NCBI RefSeq assembly: GCF_019097595.1
Contig: NC_080715.1
Span: 1,469,073 to 1,533,072 of the forward strand
From: Hemibagrus wyckioides
Lineage: Eukaryota > Chordata > Actinopteri > Siluriformes > Bagridae
DNA: 64,000 nucleotides
Direction of reading: 5' to 3'
A program made the position numbers and the translations under genes. The notes beneath the pieces were generated by a model, which ran no database searches, had not been told where the DNA came from, and was given only the letters and a program-made list of their open reading frames with translations. Positions 1 to 11,487 of the stretch are shown in pieces (position 1 is the stretch's first letter; each line of letters starts with the position of its first letter).

Positions 1-2470
1 ATGGTGTTTTTTGTTTAGTACATTTCTGCAGAATTCTGCATGCAGGGACTCTGTGGGATGTTTGTCCCATGTAGAGTAGTCGTGTGTACTGAGGGGGCCC
101 CAAACTTCACATCCATACAGTGCAACAGGCACGATAACACTGTCAAAGATTTTACACCAAATTCTAATTAGAATGTCTATTCTGTAGAATTTCTTCTTGA
201 GCTCTTGGTGCCTTTTCTCACAGTGCATTCACTCCCAGATCAAAGCCTCCTGAGGCACTGAGTTTAAGCCCCAGGTAGTTGTAGTGTAGTGAGAAGTCCA
301 GGGTGGTGTTTCCTAGACTGAACATGTGTCTGTCCTCCTGACATCTGGCCTTTTTTTGGAAGATGACAACTTTGGTTTTGGCCAGATTGACTGTCAGGGC
401 CCAGTTCTGACAGTACTGCTCCAGCAGGTTCAGGTGCTGCTGTAAGCCTTGTTTAGTAGGAGTCAGCAGCACCAGGTCATCTGCATAGAGCAGAAATTTC
501 TGTATTGTTCAGGGTGAGTCCAGGGGCTGCAGATTGTTCCAGTAACACCACTAACTCATTAATGTAGATGCTGAACAAAGTTGGACTCAAGCTGCATCCC
601 TGTCTCACGCCTCGCCCTTGAGTGAAGTATTCTGTCCTTTTGTTGTCGAGCTTTATGCTACATTTATTGTTGAGATAGATAGACTTGATGTCATAAACTT
701 TACCCCCTACACCACTTTTTAGAACCTGATAAAATATTCCTGTCAATCAAATCAAATGCTACAAAACATGCAAATATATTAGTTTTGTTTTTCTGGTGAA
801 CATGCTGATTAGGGTGTTTAGGGTGTAAATGTGATCAATTGTGATGATTTGGTAAAAAACCAATCTGACTCTTACTCAGGATGCTGTGTTCGGTAAGGAA
901 GGCCTGTATCCGGGCGTTAATGATACAGCAGAAAACCTTCCTCAGATGATTGCTCACACAGATGCCCCAGGAGTTGTTGGGGTCTAATTTATCTCCACTC
1001 TTAAAGATGGGGATATAAACCCCTGGTTCCAGATATCAGGAAAGCAGCCAGAGTTTTAATAAGGCCCTCTGCAGATCAGGAGCATTTCTGTCCTGATGCT
1101 ATCAGAGCCACATGCTTTTTTATCTTTGAGGTTCCTGAGTGTCTCAACCAGCTCTTTTTCTGTATTTTGGTAGTCAAGTGGGTTCTGGTTGTTTTTTATG
1201 ATCATTTCTAAATTGTCTAATTTAATTTGGGTTAATTTTTGATCTTTTGTAAGATTTTGGAGGAAAATTTCTCAAAAGATTGATTCAAAATAGGTTTTCC
1301 ATGTTGCTGGGTCTTTAATGGACGTGTCCGGGCTTTGTTTTTTATTTCGATTGTTCCATTTCTCAGTTTATAGTTGTTAAGTGTTTAGCAGTATTTTTGT
1401 GTGAGTTCAGTGTTTTGTAGTTGTTTTTGGTTAGATAGCTGTCTGAGTTTCTTTCTGGCAGATTCCCACTCCGGATCAAACCACTTTTGGGTTATTGGAT
1501 ATGATTTTTATTTATTTTGGTCAGGTTTGCTTTAGTTGCAGATGTGTAGTATATTTAATTTATTTGTCTTGCTGCTAGGTTTACATTAGTGTGATTGGGC
1601 TGGAACTCAGTTATTAGAAATTTGTTTATAAGATTAGTAACTTCAGCAGAATTCATAGCCTTGGGAAGTTCAGACACACCATTAGGGGTCCATTTATAAC
1701 ACTGATTAAGTTTTAGCAGTTTGTAGTTTTTACTTGTGTTGTTTGGTGGCTGGATTCTTTTTAGGAAGACATTAATTTGGCAGTGATCTGATAAAGGTAA
1801 CTGTGGTCTGACAGTGAATGCACTTATGCAGGAGGGGTCCATGTCAGTTAAGGCGTAGTTGACTACATTAGAGCGGAGCAGTAAGTGAACTGACCTAATG
1901 AGTCTCCTCTGAGCCTCCTGTTAAACATGTACAGGCCCAGGCCTCGACAGAGCTGCATTAACTCTTGAGCATTCTTATTTACAACAGGATCTGGGTTGAC
2001 TCTTTCTTTTGTTTTAGGGGCCAGATAGGGGAGTGTATTAAATATGTTCTTTTTTTTATGTATGTCTATGGTTTCACTTTCTGACCCTGTCCTGCCATTG
2101 AAGTCTCCACATAGCAGTACATGAGCCTGGAAATGGCAGCTTTCTGTGTGGAGACTGTGGAAGAAATCATTCCTGTAGTATGGGGACTGCAGGTGGAGTA
2201 TAAACTGCACAGATAAACAGCCTTTTCTCATTGTTCACTATACCTTCTTTAAGCTGAAGGCAAATATTGAGACTCCACCAGAGTCTCTGCCATGTTTTAT
2301 ATTTCCTCTTTTAAAGGATGGTAGAAGAATTTCTTTGTAGACTGAGGGACAGTGAGTGTCTGTGTCTGCACAGCACCATGTTTCTAATAATATGACAATG
2401 TCATGTTTTGTATTTTTTGAGAAATCTGTGTTTGAGCTTTCCAAGAACTTATATAGAATGATTACATTGT
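1..2470 (-). pseudogene. Decayed APE-type non-LTR retrotransposon (LINE), 3' end cut by window start
   Basis: This is a LINE read on the minus strand, with the endonuclease at high coordinates and reverse transcriptase at low coordinates. Pieces of an apurinic-type endonuclease are visible: ILLETW near 2380, LLCGDFNGRTG near 2100 and LPLSDHC near 1795. A linker follows, then RT blocks: IPIFKSGDK near 1010, RGVRQGCSLSPTLF near 600 and YADD at 476-487. Thumb-like sequence with YGCEVW-type residues lies near 100. Stop codons and frameshifts break the frame at several points, including one just before YADD, so no functional protein is made. No target-site duplication can be seen because the 3' end lies outside the window. 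The clade is not settled; the RT resembles common teleost full-length LINEs of the I/Nimb or related groups, which is an inference from memory. Confidence 0.85.
476..487 (-). other. RT catalytic YADD motif of the LINE
   Basis: Reverse complement reads Tyr-Ala-Asp-Asp followed by LVLL, the polymerase active-site block of reverse transcriptases. The upstream part of the RT (ending EISA) is in a different frame, so a small indel separates block 4 from this block. Confidence 0.85.
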
Positions 2471-2530
2471 GGAAAAAGATAAAAGAGGGAATTTACATAT
2501 AATGTTTGTGATAACTAACATAACTAGGGA

Positions 2531-2531
<1 letters not shown>

Positions 2532-2570
<39 letters not shown>
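2532..2570. repeat. (CT)n microsatellite
   Basis: About 19 uninterrupted CT repeats, followed by a C run. It lies just beyond the 5' side of the decayed LINE. Confidence 0.97.
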
Positions 2571-2573
<3 letters not shown>

Positions 2574-3169
2574 CCCCCCCTCCTGTGTGTCAGTCTGAAT
2601 GATGTTTGTTTTTATTTAAAAGAACCAGATTTAAATGTTTACTCCGTGTGGACTGAGACGGAAAATCACGATTTGGCTTCACTTTCTGTAACAGACAGAA
2701 AACCCTGTGATGAAGGTCACATTGAGCAGAAGGTGTTCCTCAGAGTGTAACATCATGTGCACTGTCTAGCAGAACACACTCTGTGGCTGTGTATTTATCC
2801 AGGAAAAGAGATGAGAGAAGATTAATTGGGGAATTTTAACATAAATATTGCTATAAAATCTGAAGAGAAATTGTGAGCACTACAGGAGAGATAAAGTCTC
2901 ACTAAAGCCAGAATCATCAAACAACAGGCTGAACCCTGGAGACAAAACTCATTACCCACAGTTCCTGCTGATAAAGCCACTTCCTCCCAAAATAAACCTC
3001 TGAATTTACAGATGGATCCAGAGCATCAACGCTTCATCTGAGAGAAACCTGGTGTAAACTCCTGCAGCTGCTCATCACTGCTGATGTCTGTTACAGGACT
3101 GGTGAATGACAGAGAGGTGAAAGACTCCATGAGACGGCAGGAGAAATTGATGGTGCAGAAGTCTGAGAG
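2571..3169. other. Unique-looking spacer
   Basis: No gene, RNA or repeat was recognised between the CT repeat and the start of the minisatellite. The short open frames here have no recognisable motifs. Confidence 0.5.
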
Positions 3170-5700
3170 ATGCTGCGATACACTGAAAGATATTTGAGAG
3201 ACATTCCAAGGTGCCATGAGATGCTCTGAGATGTGCCAAGAGATGTGGAGAAATTCACAGCAGGTGCTGGTGTAAAAATGGTGTAAGATGGTGTAAAATA
3301 ATGTGAGATGGTGTAAGATGTTGTGCCAAGAGATGTTGAGAATTGGCATGAGACACTGTGAGACATTGATAGGCTCGGTGGAGATGGTGTTAGATGTGGT
3401 GAGATGTAGAAAGATGATGTGAGGTGTGGTGAGGGTGTGAGGTGTGGTGAGATGGTGTGAGGTAATGTGAGATGATGTGAGGTGTGGTGAGATGGTGTGA
3501 GATGTGATGAGATGGTGTAAGATAGTGTGAGATGTGATGGGATGGTGTTGAGATGGTGTGAGATGGCTTGAGATGTGGTGAGATCATGTAAGATGTGGTG
3601 AGATGTGGTGAGATGTGATGAGATGGTGCTGAGATGGTGTGAGATGTGATGAGAGTGTGAGGTATGGTGAGATGGTGTGAGATGTGGTGAGATGGTGTGA
3701 GATCATGTAAGATGTGGTGAGATGTGGTGAGATGGTGTGAGATGTGATGAGATAGTGTGAGGTATGGTGAGATGGTGTGAGATGTGGTGAGATGGTGTGA
3801 GATGTGATGAGATGGTGTGAGGTGTGATGAGATGGTGTGAGATGTGATGAGATGGTGTGAGATGTGGTGAGATGGTGTGAGATGTGGTGAGATGGTGTGA
3901 GATGTTGTGAGATGTGGTGAGATGGTGTGAGATGTGGTGAGATGGTGTGAGATGTGGTGAGATGGTGTGAGATGTGATGAGATGGTGTGAGATGTGATGA
4001 GATGGTGTTGAGATGGTGTGAAATGTGATGAGAGCTTGAGGTGTGGTGATATGTGTTGAGATGGTGTGAGATGGCTTGAGATGTGGTGAGATCATGTAAG
4101 ATGTGGTGAGATGTGGTGAGATGGTGGGAGATGTGATGAGATAGTGTGAGGTATGGTGAGATGGTGTGAGATGTGGTGAGATGGTGTGAGATGGTGTGAG
4201 ATGTGGTGAGATGTGATGAGATGGTGTGAGATGGTGTGAGGTGTGATGAGATGGTGTGAGATGTGATGAGATGGTGTGAGATGTGATGAGATGGTGTGAG
4301 ATGTGGTGAGATGGTGTGAGATGGTGTGAGATGTGGTGAGATGGTGTGAGATGGTGTTGAGATGGCTTGAGATGTGGTGAGATGGTGTGAGATGTGATGA
4401 GATGGTGTGAGGTGTGATGAGATGGTGTGAGATGTGATGAGATGGTGTGAGATGTGATGAGATGGTGTTGAGATGGTGTGAGATGTCGTGAGATGGAGTG
4501 AGATGTGATGAGATGGTGTGAGATGTGGTGAGATGGTGTGAGATGTGATGAGATGGTGTGAGGTGTGATGAGATGGTGTGAGATGTGATGAGATGGTGTG
4601 AGATGTGATGAGATGGTGTGAGATGTGGTGAGATGGTGTGAGATGGTGTGAGATGGCTTGAGATGTGGTGAGATCATGTAAGATGTGGTGAGATGTGGTG
4701 AGATGGTGGGAGATGTGGTGAGATGGTGTGAGATGTGATGAGATAGTGTGAGGTATGGTGAGATGGTGTGAGATGTGGTGAGATGGTGTGAGATGTGGTG
4801 AGATGGTGTGAGATGTGATGAGATGGTGTGAGGTGTGATGAGATGGTGTGAGATGTGATGAGATGGTGTGAGATGTGATGAGATGGTGTGAGATGTGGTG
4901 AGATGGTGTGAGATGGTGTGAGATGTGGTGAGATGGTGTGAGATGGTGTGAGATGTGGTGAGATGGTGTGAGATGGTGTTGAGATGGCTTGAGATGTGGT
5001 GAGATGGTGTGAGATGTGATGAGATGGTGTTGAGATGGTGTGAGATGTGATGAGATGGTGTTGAGATGGTGTGAGATGTGATGAGATGGTGTTGAGATGG
5101 TGTGAGATGTGGTGAGATGGTGTGAGGTGTGGTGATATGTGTTGAGATGGTGTGAGATGTGATGAGATGGTGTTGAGATGGTGTGAGATGTGATGAGATG
5201 GTGTTGAGATGTGGTGAGATGTGGTGAGATGGTGTGAGATGTGATGAGATGGTGTTGAGATGGTGTGAGATGTGGTGAGATGGAGTGAGATGTGATGAGA
5301 TGGTGTTGAGATGGTGTGAGATGTGATGAGATGGTGTTGAGATGGTGTGAGATGTGATGAGATGGTGTTGAGATGGTGTGAGATGTGGTGAGATGGTGTG
5401 AGGTGTGGTGATATGTGTTGAGATGGTGTGAGATGTGATGAGATGGTGTTGAGATGGTGTGAGATGTGATGAGATGGTGTTGAGATGGTGTGAGATGTGA
5501 TGAGATGGTGTTGAGATGGTGTGAGATGTGGTGAGATGGTGTGAGGTGTGGTGATATGTGTTGAGATGGTGTGAGATGGCTTGAGATGTGGTGAGATCAT
5601 GTAAGATGTGGTGAGATGGTGTGAGATGTGATGAGATGGTGTTGAGATGGTGTGAGATGGTGTGAGATGTGGTGAGATGGTGTGAGATGACATGAAATGA
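3170..5700. repeat. Minisatellite A, ten-base subunits in ~20-base pairs
   Basis: This is a long tandem array of ten-base modules such as GATGGTGTGA and GATGTGATGA (or GATGTGGTGA), usually alternating to give a 20-base period. Eleven-base variants contain GTTGA. The core is about 3380-5690. From about 3170 to 3380 the modules are degenerate (GAGATGTGCCAAGAGATG and similar), so the left edge grades into non-repetitive DNA. The minus strand lacks stops and yields His/Ser/Thr/Pro-rich open frames of 324 and 339 codons. These are a consequence of the repeat and have no domain, splice context or start-site support. Confidence 0.95.
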
Positions 5701-7833
5701 TTATGGACATCATTTATTTTACAGAATTTAAAGGAAGATTATTGTTCCTATGGTTTCTCTGTGCACTACTCCCTAACCCCTGATCCCTACGCAGGCTGCA
5801 GTGTAGTGCAGAGACCAGCAGAGGGAGACTCTGATCTCAGTATGATCCAGACCCATCTGATTAAAGATCACAGTCCTGCTCATTCCTACAGTTTTCAGTG
5901 GACATCAAACCTCCTTTCATGTCTGGTGGTCAGTGGTGCTGAAGCCCAGCAGTGTCTGTTTCATTCAGCAGCAGGCAGCAATTTCAGCATGTCTACACTG
6001 ATTCAAGTCCAGACTCTGATGAACGTGAACATCTGAAAGATCTCCTGAGTAGTGTGACCTCATCGCCGTGTCAGGGGTCGCGGAGTGATGATGTCATACC
6101 GCACAGACAGTGGAGGAGCACACAATGTCCTGATTAACATCATCTCGCATCTCAAAAGCAATTCATTGCCAGTTATTCTGGATGTTACACAGATTTCCTC
6201 GACAGAACACGGGACCGAAGCGGTGTGTCTGATTCTGGCCCAAAAATAAATATGCAGTGTGTTGAACTGTGTTAGAACCGATAATGTGGCTGAGTCACAC
6301 AATTCACCAAATGAATCGGCAGAAGGTCATGTGGGGATGAGGTTAGATTAGACATTCAGGCAGACTCTGAAACATTTCACACAGGGGTTTTATCCCGATA
6401 TTTTCGATCTGTGTGTGTGTTTTTTCTTTTCTCCATGCAGAAAGATTGCATTAATTTGGAAACAGATGTGTAAACACAGACGTAGTGCAGGCACGGGTTA
6501 AAGGTTTAAAGAACAACAGCCTTTTATTTACTCCAGAAAACCAACAGAGAATTACTGAAAATGACAGGAGTCCGGTTCCTCCCAAAATAGTTCGACTTGG
6601 AGAATGGGTTCTCATGCAACTTCATTTTCATTTTCAGTTGAACTCAAGTCAGAAATAAAATTCCTGTCATGTTTATAAAAGTTTCGCTTTCGTTCTCAGG
6701 TGTGTATGTGGATAAAATCCAATCAGCTTCAATCTCTGATTAATTAAGTAATAAGCTTTACACTTAGCCACACCCACAAAACTGCACAGAAACTTAGCCA
6801 GAGCCATAAAAAGCCAGTAAAAGCTGAATATGACAAAATGGTGTCTCAATCTCTGGATCAGAGCATGGACTGGATTCATGAGGAAACGTCTAGTGTTACT
6901 GCAGCGTGATTCTGCGGTGAGTATCTGCAGTACAACACAGTATCAAGGTGTGGTGTTCAACTGATCAGATCAGATACTGATAGGATGAACATGAGAGTTA
7001 TATTCTATAGTGGGACAGTATGACGTATCGCCTCATATCTTCTTACCTCCAGTAACAAGAGACGTTTATCTCATCTGAGTTTATGTTGTCTGACTTCATC
7101 TCATCTGACCTGAATTTATTTCATCTTATGTTGTCTTGTTTTGCCTCCTGGTGTCATTATATCTTGTACTCTCATCTTATTTCATCTCCTCATCTCATGT
7201 TCTCGTGTCATTATCGTGTCACACATCTCACATCTTCTCTGGTCGCATTATTTGATCTTTGTTGCTAAGCAGCACATCTAAGCTTCTTAGATCCACACTG
7301 GGGAATTAGCCACACTTACCACATGTCTAATGTTTCATCTGAACACCAGACTGGAACTTCACAAGCTCTTCACACACACACACACACACTGCAGGAGCAG
7401 CAGGAGAGTTCATGACGTTCCTCTGCAGCGAGGTCAGTTACGAGCTGTTTCCCTCGGCCTGCAGTCTCACTCTGTTCCACATCAAAGTCCTTCAACCATT
7501 ACTGCTAACTGACCACCCTGCTTCACCCCTTCCCCCACCTAGTTTTACCCCCCCCCACCCCCCTCAACCTCGCTCCGTCTGACATCGAACCCCCACGAAC
7601 AGCCAGACTGTTAAATTGAAGGTCTCCGGGACGCTGTCTGTTATTTCAGAGAGCAGATTTTAGGGGACGTGGTGACAGATGGAGAAAAATTAAACTACAG
7701 CCTGATGGCAATTGGACAAATTGTTTGGTCTGATTGTCTGATTGACCCACGCAGGACCAAACACATAATTTTTTCAGAATCCTTTATGGACACATGGTGT
7801 GTAATCCAGTGAGCAGTGTGAAAGAATCTTTTG
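5701..7833. other. Gene-free stretch
   Basis: I recognise no coding exon, structural RNA or mobile element here. It contains a short (CA)n run near 7373-7390, a C-rich tract near 7545-7565 and pyrimidine-rich CTCATCT-like sequence at 7075-7250. Short open frames have no family resemblance. Confidence 0.5.
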
Positions 7834-8085
7834 GGGTGGTGGTGGCTCAAGTGGTTAAGGCTCTGGGTTATTGACTGGAAGATCGGGGGTTCAAGCTCCA
7901 GCACCGCCAAGTTGCCACTGTTGGGCCCTTAAGCAAGGCCTTTAACCCTCCCTGCTCTGGTGCTGTATGCTGTATCATGGCTGACCCTGTGCTCTGACCC
8001 CAACCTCCAAGGATGGGATATGTGAAGAAAGAATTTCTCTCTGCTGTAATATGTGTATATGTGACAAATGAAGGCTATTTCTGTA
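7834..8085 (+). mobile_element. tRNA-derived SINE
   Basis: The head carries an A-box-like TGGCTCAAGTGGTTAAGG at about 7843-7860 and a B-box GGTTCAAGCTC at 7888-7898, the internal RNA polymerase III promoter of a tRNA-derived SINE. The body continues through TTGGGCCCTTAAGCAAGGC. The 3' tail (GAAAGAATTTC ... TATATGTGACAAATGAAGG) matches the tail of the copy at 24315-24535. Both are on the plus strand. Confidence 0.8.
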
Positions 8086-8349
8086 TCTGGATAAACGCAT
8101 ATAACACTGATATCAACAGGTTCATGCTTATAGGCCTGTTGCCATGGTTACCCTTCAGAGTTTGTGTATGCCGCTTGCTAACATTAGCAAAACAATTCCT
8201 TTCTGAGTAATTAAGGTAATTTGTTTAAGTGTAAATACTAGTGTAGACCAAACTGGTATTTATGCCTGTTGGCATGGTAACAGTGTATCGGGATCTACAT
8301 TAGAAGTCAGAAAATTACACACACCTGCCAGCCAATCGGAAACAAGTCT

Positions 8350-8350
<1 letters not shown>

Positions 8351-8392
<42 letters not shown>
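8351..8392. repeat. (AAT)n microsatellite
   Basis: About 14 TAA/AAT repeats, uninterrupted. Confidence 0.97.
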
Positions 8393-8393
<1 letters not shown>

Positions 8394-8471
8394 GTTAATG
8401 AATGTTAAACTTGCTTAAATGTACTTGCTTAAGACTTAAATGTGTCCAGTGATAATGAGTACCTATAATGC

Positions 8472-8494
8472 TGTGTGTGTGTGTGTGTGTGTGT
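8472..8494. repeat. (GT)n microsatellite
   Basis: About 11 GT repeats, ending in TACACGTG. Confidence 0.95.
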
Positions 8495-8874
8495 ACACGT
8501 GGGTGATCTCACTAAGAAAATAACCCCTAATTAAAAGAAAATTACAAACCACCATTTCGCCGATTTCTTTCAAACATTTGGCTCTGTTTCTCTTCTTCTT
8601 TTTTTTCTTCACTGAGCTTCGAGCACTGAGACGCTTTTCAGAAACAGTTTCCCCGCCGCTGAGTCCAAATTGGTTTTGACCAGCAGATGAAAGGACATGA
8701 GGCTGTTTTGTTAAAACATCTTCAGTGTTCATCATTTTGATGACAGGAGAATAATAGGAAATACCTCCAGCAGAGATTTTACGTAAATCTGAGAGGAAAT
8801 GAGAAAAATGTGTTTTGAATCACATTCAAAAGTGTCATGAGGTTGGCGTGGACTGGGAGACTGGGATCGATCTG

Positions 8875-8875
<1 letters not shown>

Positions 8876-8931
<56 letters not shown>

Positions 8932-8932
8932 C
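8876..8932. repeat. (CA)n microsatellite
   Basis: CA repeats with a single AAAC interruption near 8915. Confidence 0.97.
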
Positions 8933-9139
8933 TAAGGTCTTGGTGTTTTCAGTGAGGAGATATCAGTACTTCAGTGTAGTACAGTTAAAAAACGTTTACT
9001 AAAATAACGTTTAATAAATAACGGTTGTTATGGAAACATTCATATGATTTTAACACAATATTTTATTTTTATTCTTTTGTTCTATTTTACTATATGGATT
9101 TTATTTTTTTTCTCCCTATGATCAATTTAAATGAACATG

Positions 9140-9156
9140 TTATAATAATAATAATG

Positions 9157-9240
<84 letters not shown>

Positions 9241-9242
9241 TA
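9140..9242. repeat. (AAT)n-(ATT)n palindromic microsatellite
   Basis: A run of AAT/TAA triplets switches to ATT/TTA triplets at about 9204, so the two halves are reverse complements. The transcript or single strand could fold into a long AT-only hairpin. One G interrupts the left arm near 9155. The flanks are also very AT-rich (9050-9420). Confidence 0.93.
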
Positions 9243-9419
9243 TTTTTGTATGACATACAACTTTTCATTAATTTATTTATTTACACATTTTTTTCTTGTT
9301 TCCTTTCAAAAATATTCTAATGTTTATCACATTATTTTTAATTTTTTTTTTATCATTTTAATGATTATTTTCATAATTTTGTCATATTTTTTATTATATA
9401 TATTATAATACCATTTATA

Positions 9420-11019
9420 CCTACCATTTCATTTAATTTCATTTCCCTTGGCTTTATAATGAATTCTTTCTTTAAATGATCATACTGGATTTTGAGAAAT
9501 TACAGATTTTTCTGGTATTATAAACCTGGTATTATGAGTCCAGTCATCATCCAGGATAAATATGCAACGTGGTCAATCCTGATCAGTATCAGCGTTTTGT
9601 TTACACACTGACCAAAAGGAGTCGTAGCTTCAGTACGGCAAACTGAGACAATACTCAGAAGTATGTAGTCATGTCCAGTATGACCTTCATTAGAAGAGTT
9701 AATCTGTGTGTTAGTAGTGAAAAGTCTGAAGCTCTGAATGTGATATGGAGCTGAGGAGGAACCGGTGTGCTGTCGGAGTTATATTTGCTATGAAGCTCTC
9801 GGTCAACATGTGATAAACATTAGCGTGTGTGTAGCGTGGTCCAAAAGGCCTGGTCCAGACCACAGATCCCTCACTGATCTTCTGGAGGACTCGGTGAGAT
9901 CAGGGCCATCTGTGCCTGTGGTAGAGACGCTGCAGAGGAAGTCTGGACTCTGTTGGCTTTATTTAGACCTGCGTGAAGCTGGAAACCTCAGCAGCCCTTA
10001 AAGTCCTGTCCAATGACCGGGTTTACTCCATCACTTATCAAACACCGAGTCCCACTCTGTCATTCTTAATGAGTAACAGCGCAGCAGGGTGAGCTGCGAC
10101 CGGCCGAGAGCAGGAGAGATGAAAACACTCAGGTGTTAGTCATTAAAAACAATAACAGTCAAAACTAAACAGGTTTCCTCCTCAGGGACCGAGGCTACTA
10201 TCCTACAAATGTTGACTAAATCAGTAGTGTTTTCTAAAGTTTGGGCTCAGAAGCTCCGCCCACTAGTCACGAAGTAGCTTTTGTACACTTTTCTGGCCTC
10301 GGGCTTCAGGAGCCAGCAGATGGCAACTGGATTGGCTGTTAACACGCCAGTTTCTAACAGGAAACGAATAGAACAGAACAGTGCTAACTTTTCAACGCAA
10401 GACTTTCACCGAATGTAGCTTTATAATTCAGTAGAAAGTTTTGTTTGTATGAGAAACAGGTGTATTGAGAAGAAAGAGGTTTGGGTTAGAGGCAGTGTCT
10501 GCTGTGTCAGTCCTCTCTCTCTGAAAGCTGCTTTGTGAAATTGCTGTACAAATAACACTGAGTTATAATTAAATAGCAGAAATATTGTGAGATTCTCAGT
10601 CAGTCATCCAGGTGCAGTTCTCTGGAAGTCTTTAAAGAACTAGAAAGATGGCCAGGTAACATGACTCAGCTTCCATGAGCTGATAAAAGCTTATATGAAA
10701 TAGTTTGACTTGATGTAATGTGAAAGGTGATTCCAGGCTCGGTGAGTTCCAGCAACACAGTTAAAGTGCAAATTATTTCCAGTGAATCACGCAAAACATC
10801 ATCATCATCATCATCAAATCAGCTCTAAGAGTGGAGTGAAGATATAGTGATATGGTGTGATGTTTAATCAGCATGAAAAGTCAATAAAACAGGATTATTC
10901 TGCTTCATACACACTTCAAGTAAAAATGCTGGATAAAAATAATGTAACTGGATAAACAGTTGTAATTGGACTGATTTCAGGCCAGATTTCTCTTTCATTT
11001 ATATATATACATATTCATA
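9420..11019. other. Gene-free stretch with a short repeat remnant
   Basis: No exon or RNA gene was recognised. At about 10520-10580 the motif AAGCTGCTTTGTG followed by GCTGTACAAATAA resembles the 3' end of the teleost repeat seen again near 18330 and 62370. A short (ATC)n lies at 10798-10816. Confidence 0.5.
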
Positions 11020-11487
11020 CACTATATTGCCAAAAGTTTTGGGACACCCCTCCAGATCGTTGAATTCAGGTGTTGTGTTTCAGGGGTTGGGCTCGGTCCC
11101 TTAGTTCCAGTGAAAGGAACTCTTAATGCTTCAGCTTCATACCAAAACATTTTGGACAATTTCATGCTTTGTGAAAGACATGGTTGAATGAGTTTGGTGT
11201 GGACTCAATCCGACACCTTTGGAATGAATTAGAGAGGAGACTAATCCAAACTCACTCATCCATGTCTTTATGGACCTTGCTTTGGTCACTGGTGTGCAGT
11301 CATGTTGGAACAGGAAGGGGTCATCCCCAAACTGTTCCCACAAAGAGCATGAAATTGTCCAAAATGTCTTGGTATGAAGCTGAAGCATTAAGAGTTCCTT
11401 TCACTGGAACTAAGGGGCCGAGCCCAACCCCTGAAAAACAACACCTGAACTCAATGATCTGGAGGGGTGTCCCAATACTATAATGTA
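11020..11487. mobile_element. Snap-back Tc1/mariner-derived MITE-like element with long inverted arms
   Basis: The left end reads CACTATATTGCCAAAAG and the right end is its imperfect reverse complement, each beside a TA. The inverted arms extend about 150 bp (about 11020-11170 and 11340-11487) and remain highly similar. Both arms contain Tc1 transposase sequence in opposite orientations: the right arm and centre read [21 protein letters not shown] on the minus strand, while the centre-left reads HLWNELERRL on the plus strand. The element is therefore an inverted rearrangement of a transposase segment between terminal repeats, not a simple deletion. It cannot encode a transposase. It is related to the intact Tc1-like element at 29437-30684, but its terminal sequence differs beyond the first ~17 bases, so it belongs to a sister subfamily. 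Confidence 0.8.

Noticed and set aside
3703..5693. His/Ser/Thr/Pro frames of 324 and 339 codons
   Set aside because: Artefacts of minisatellite A. They have no conserved features and end at random breaks in the repeat.
7840..7900. Functional tRNA gene
   Set aside because: A- and B-box-like sequences are present, but the cloverleaf does not close, and the sequence continues into a shared SINE body and tail.
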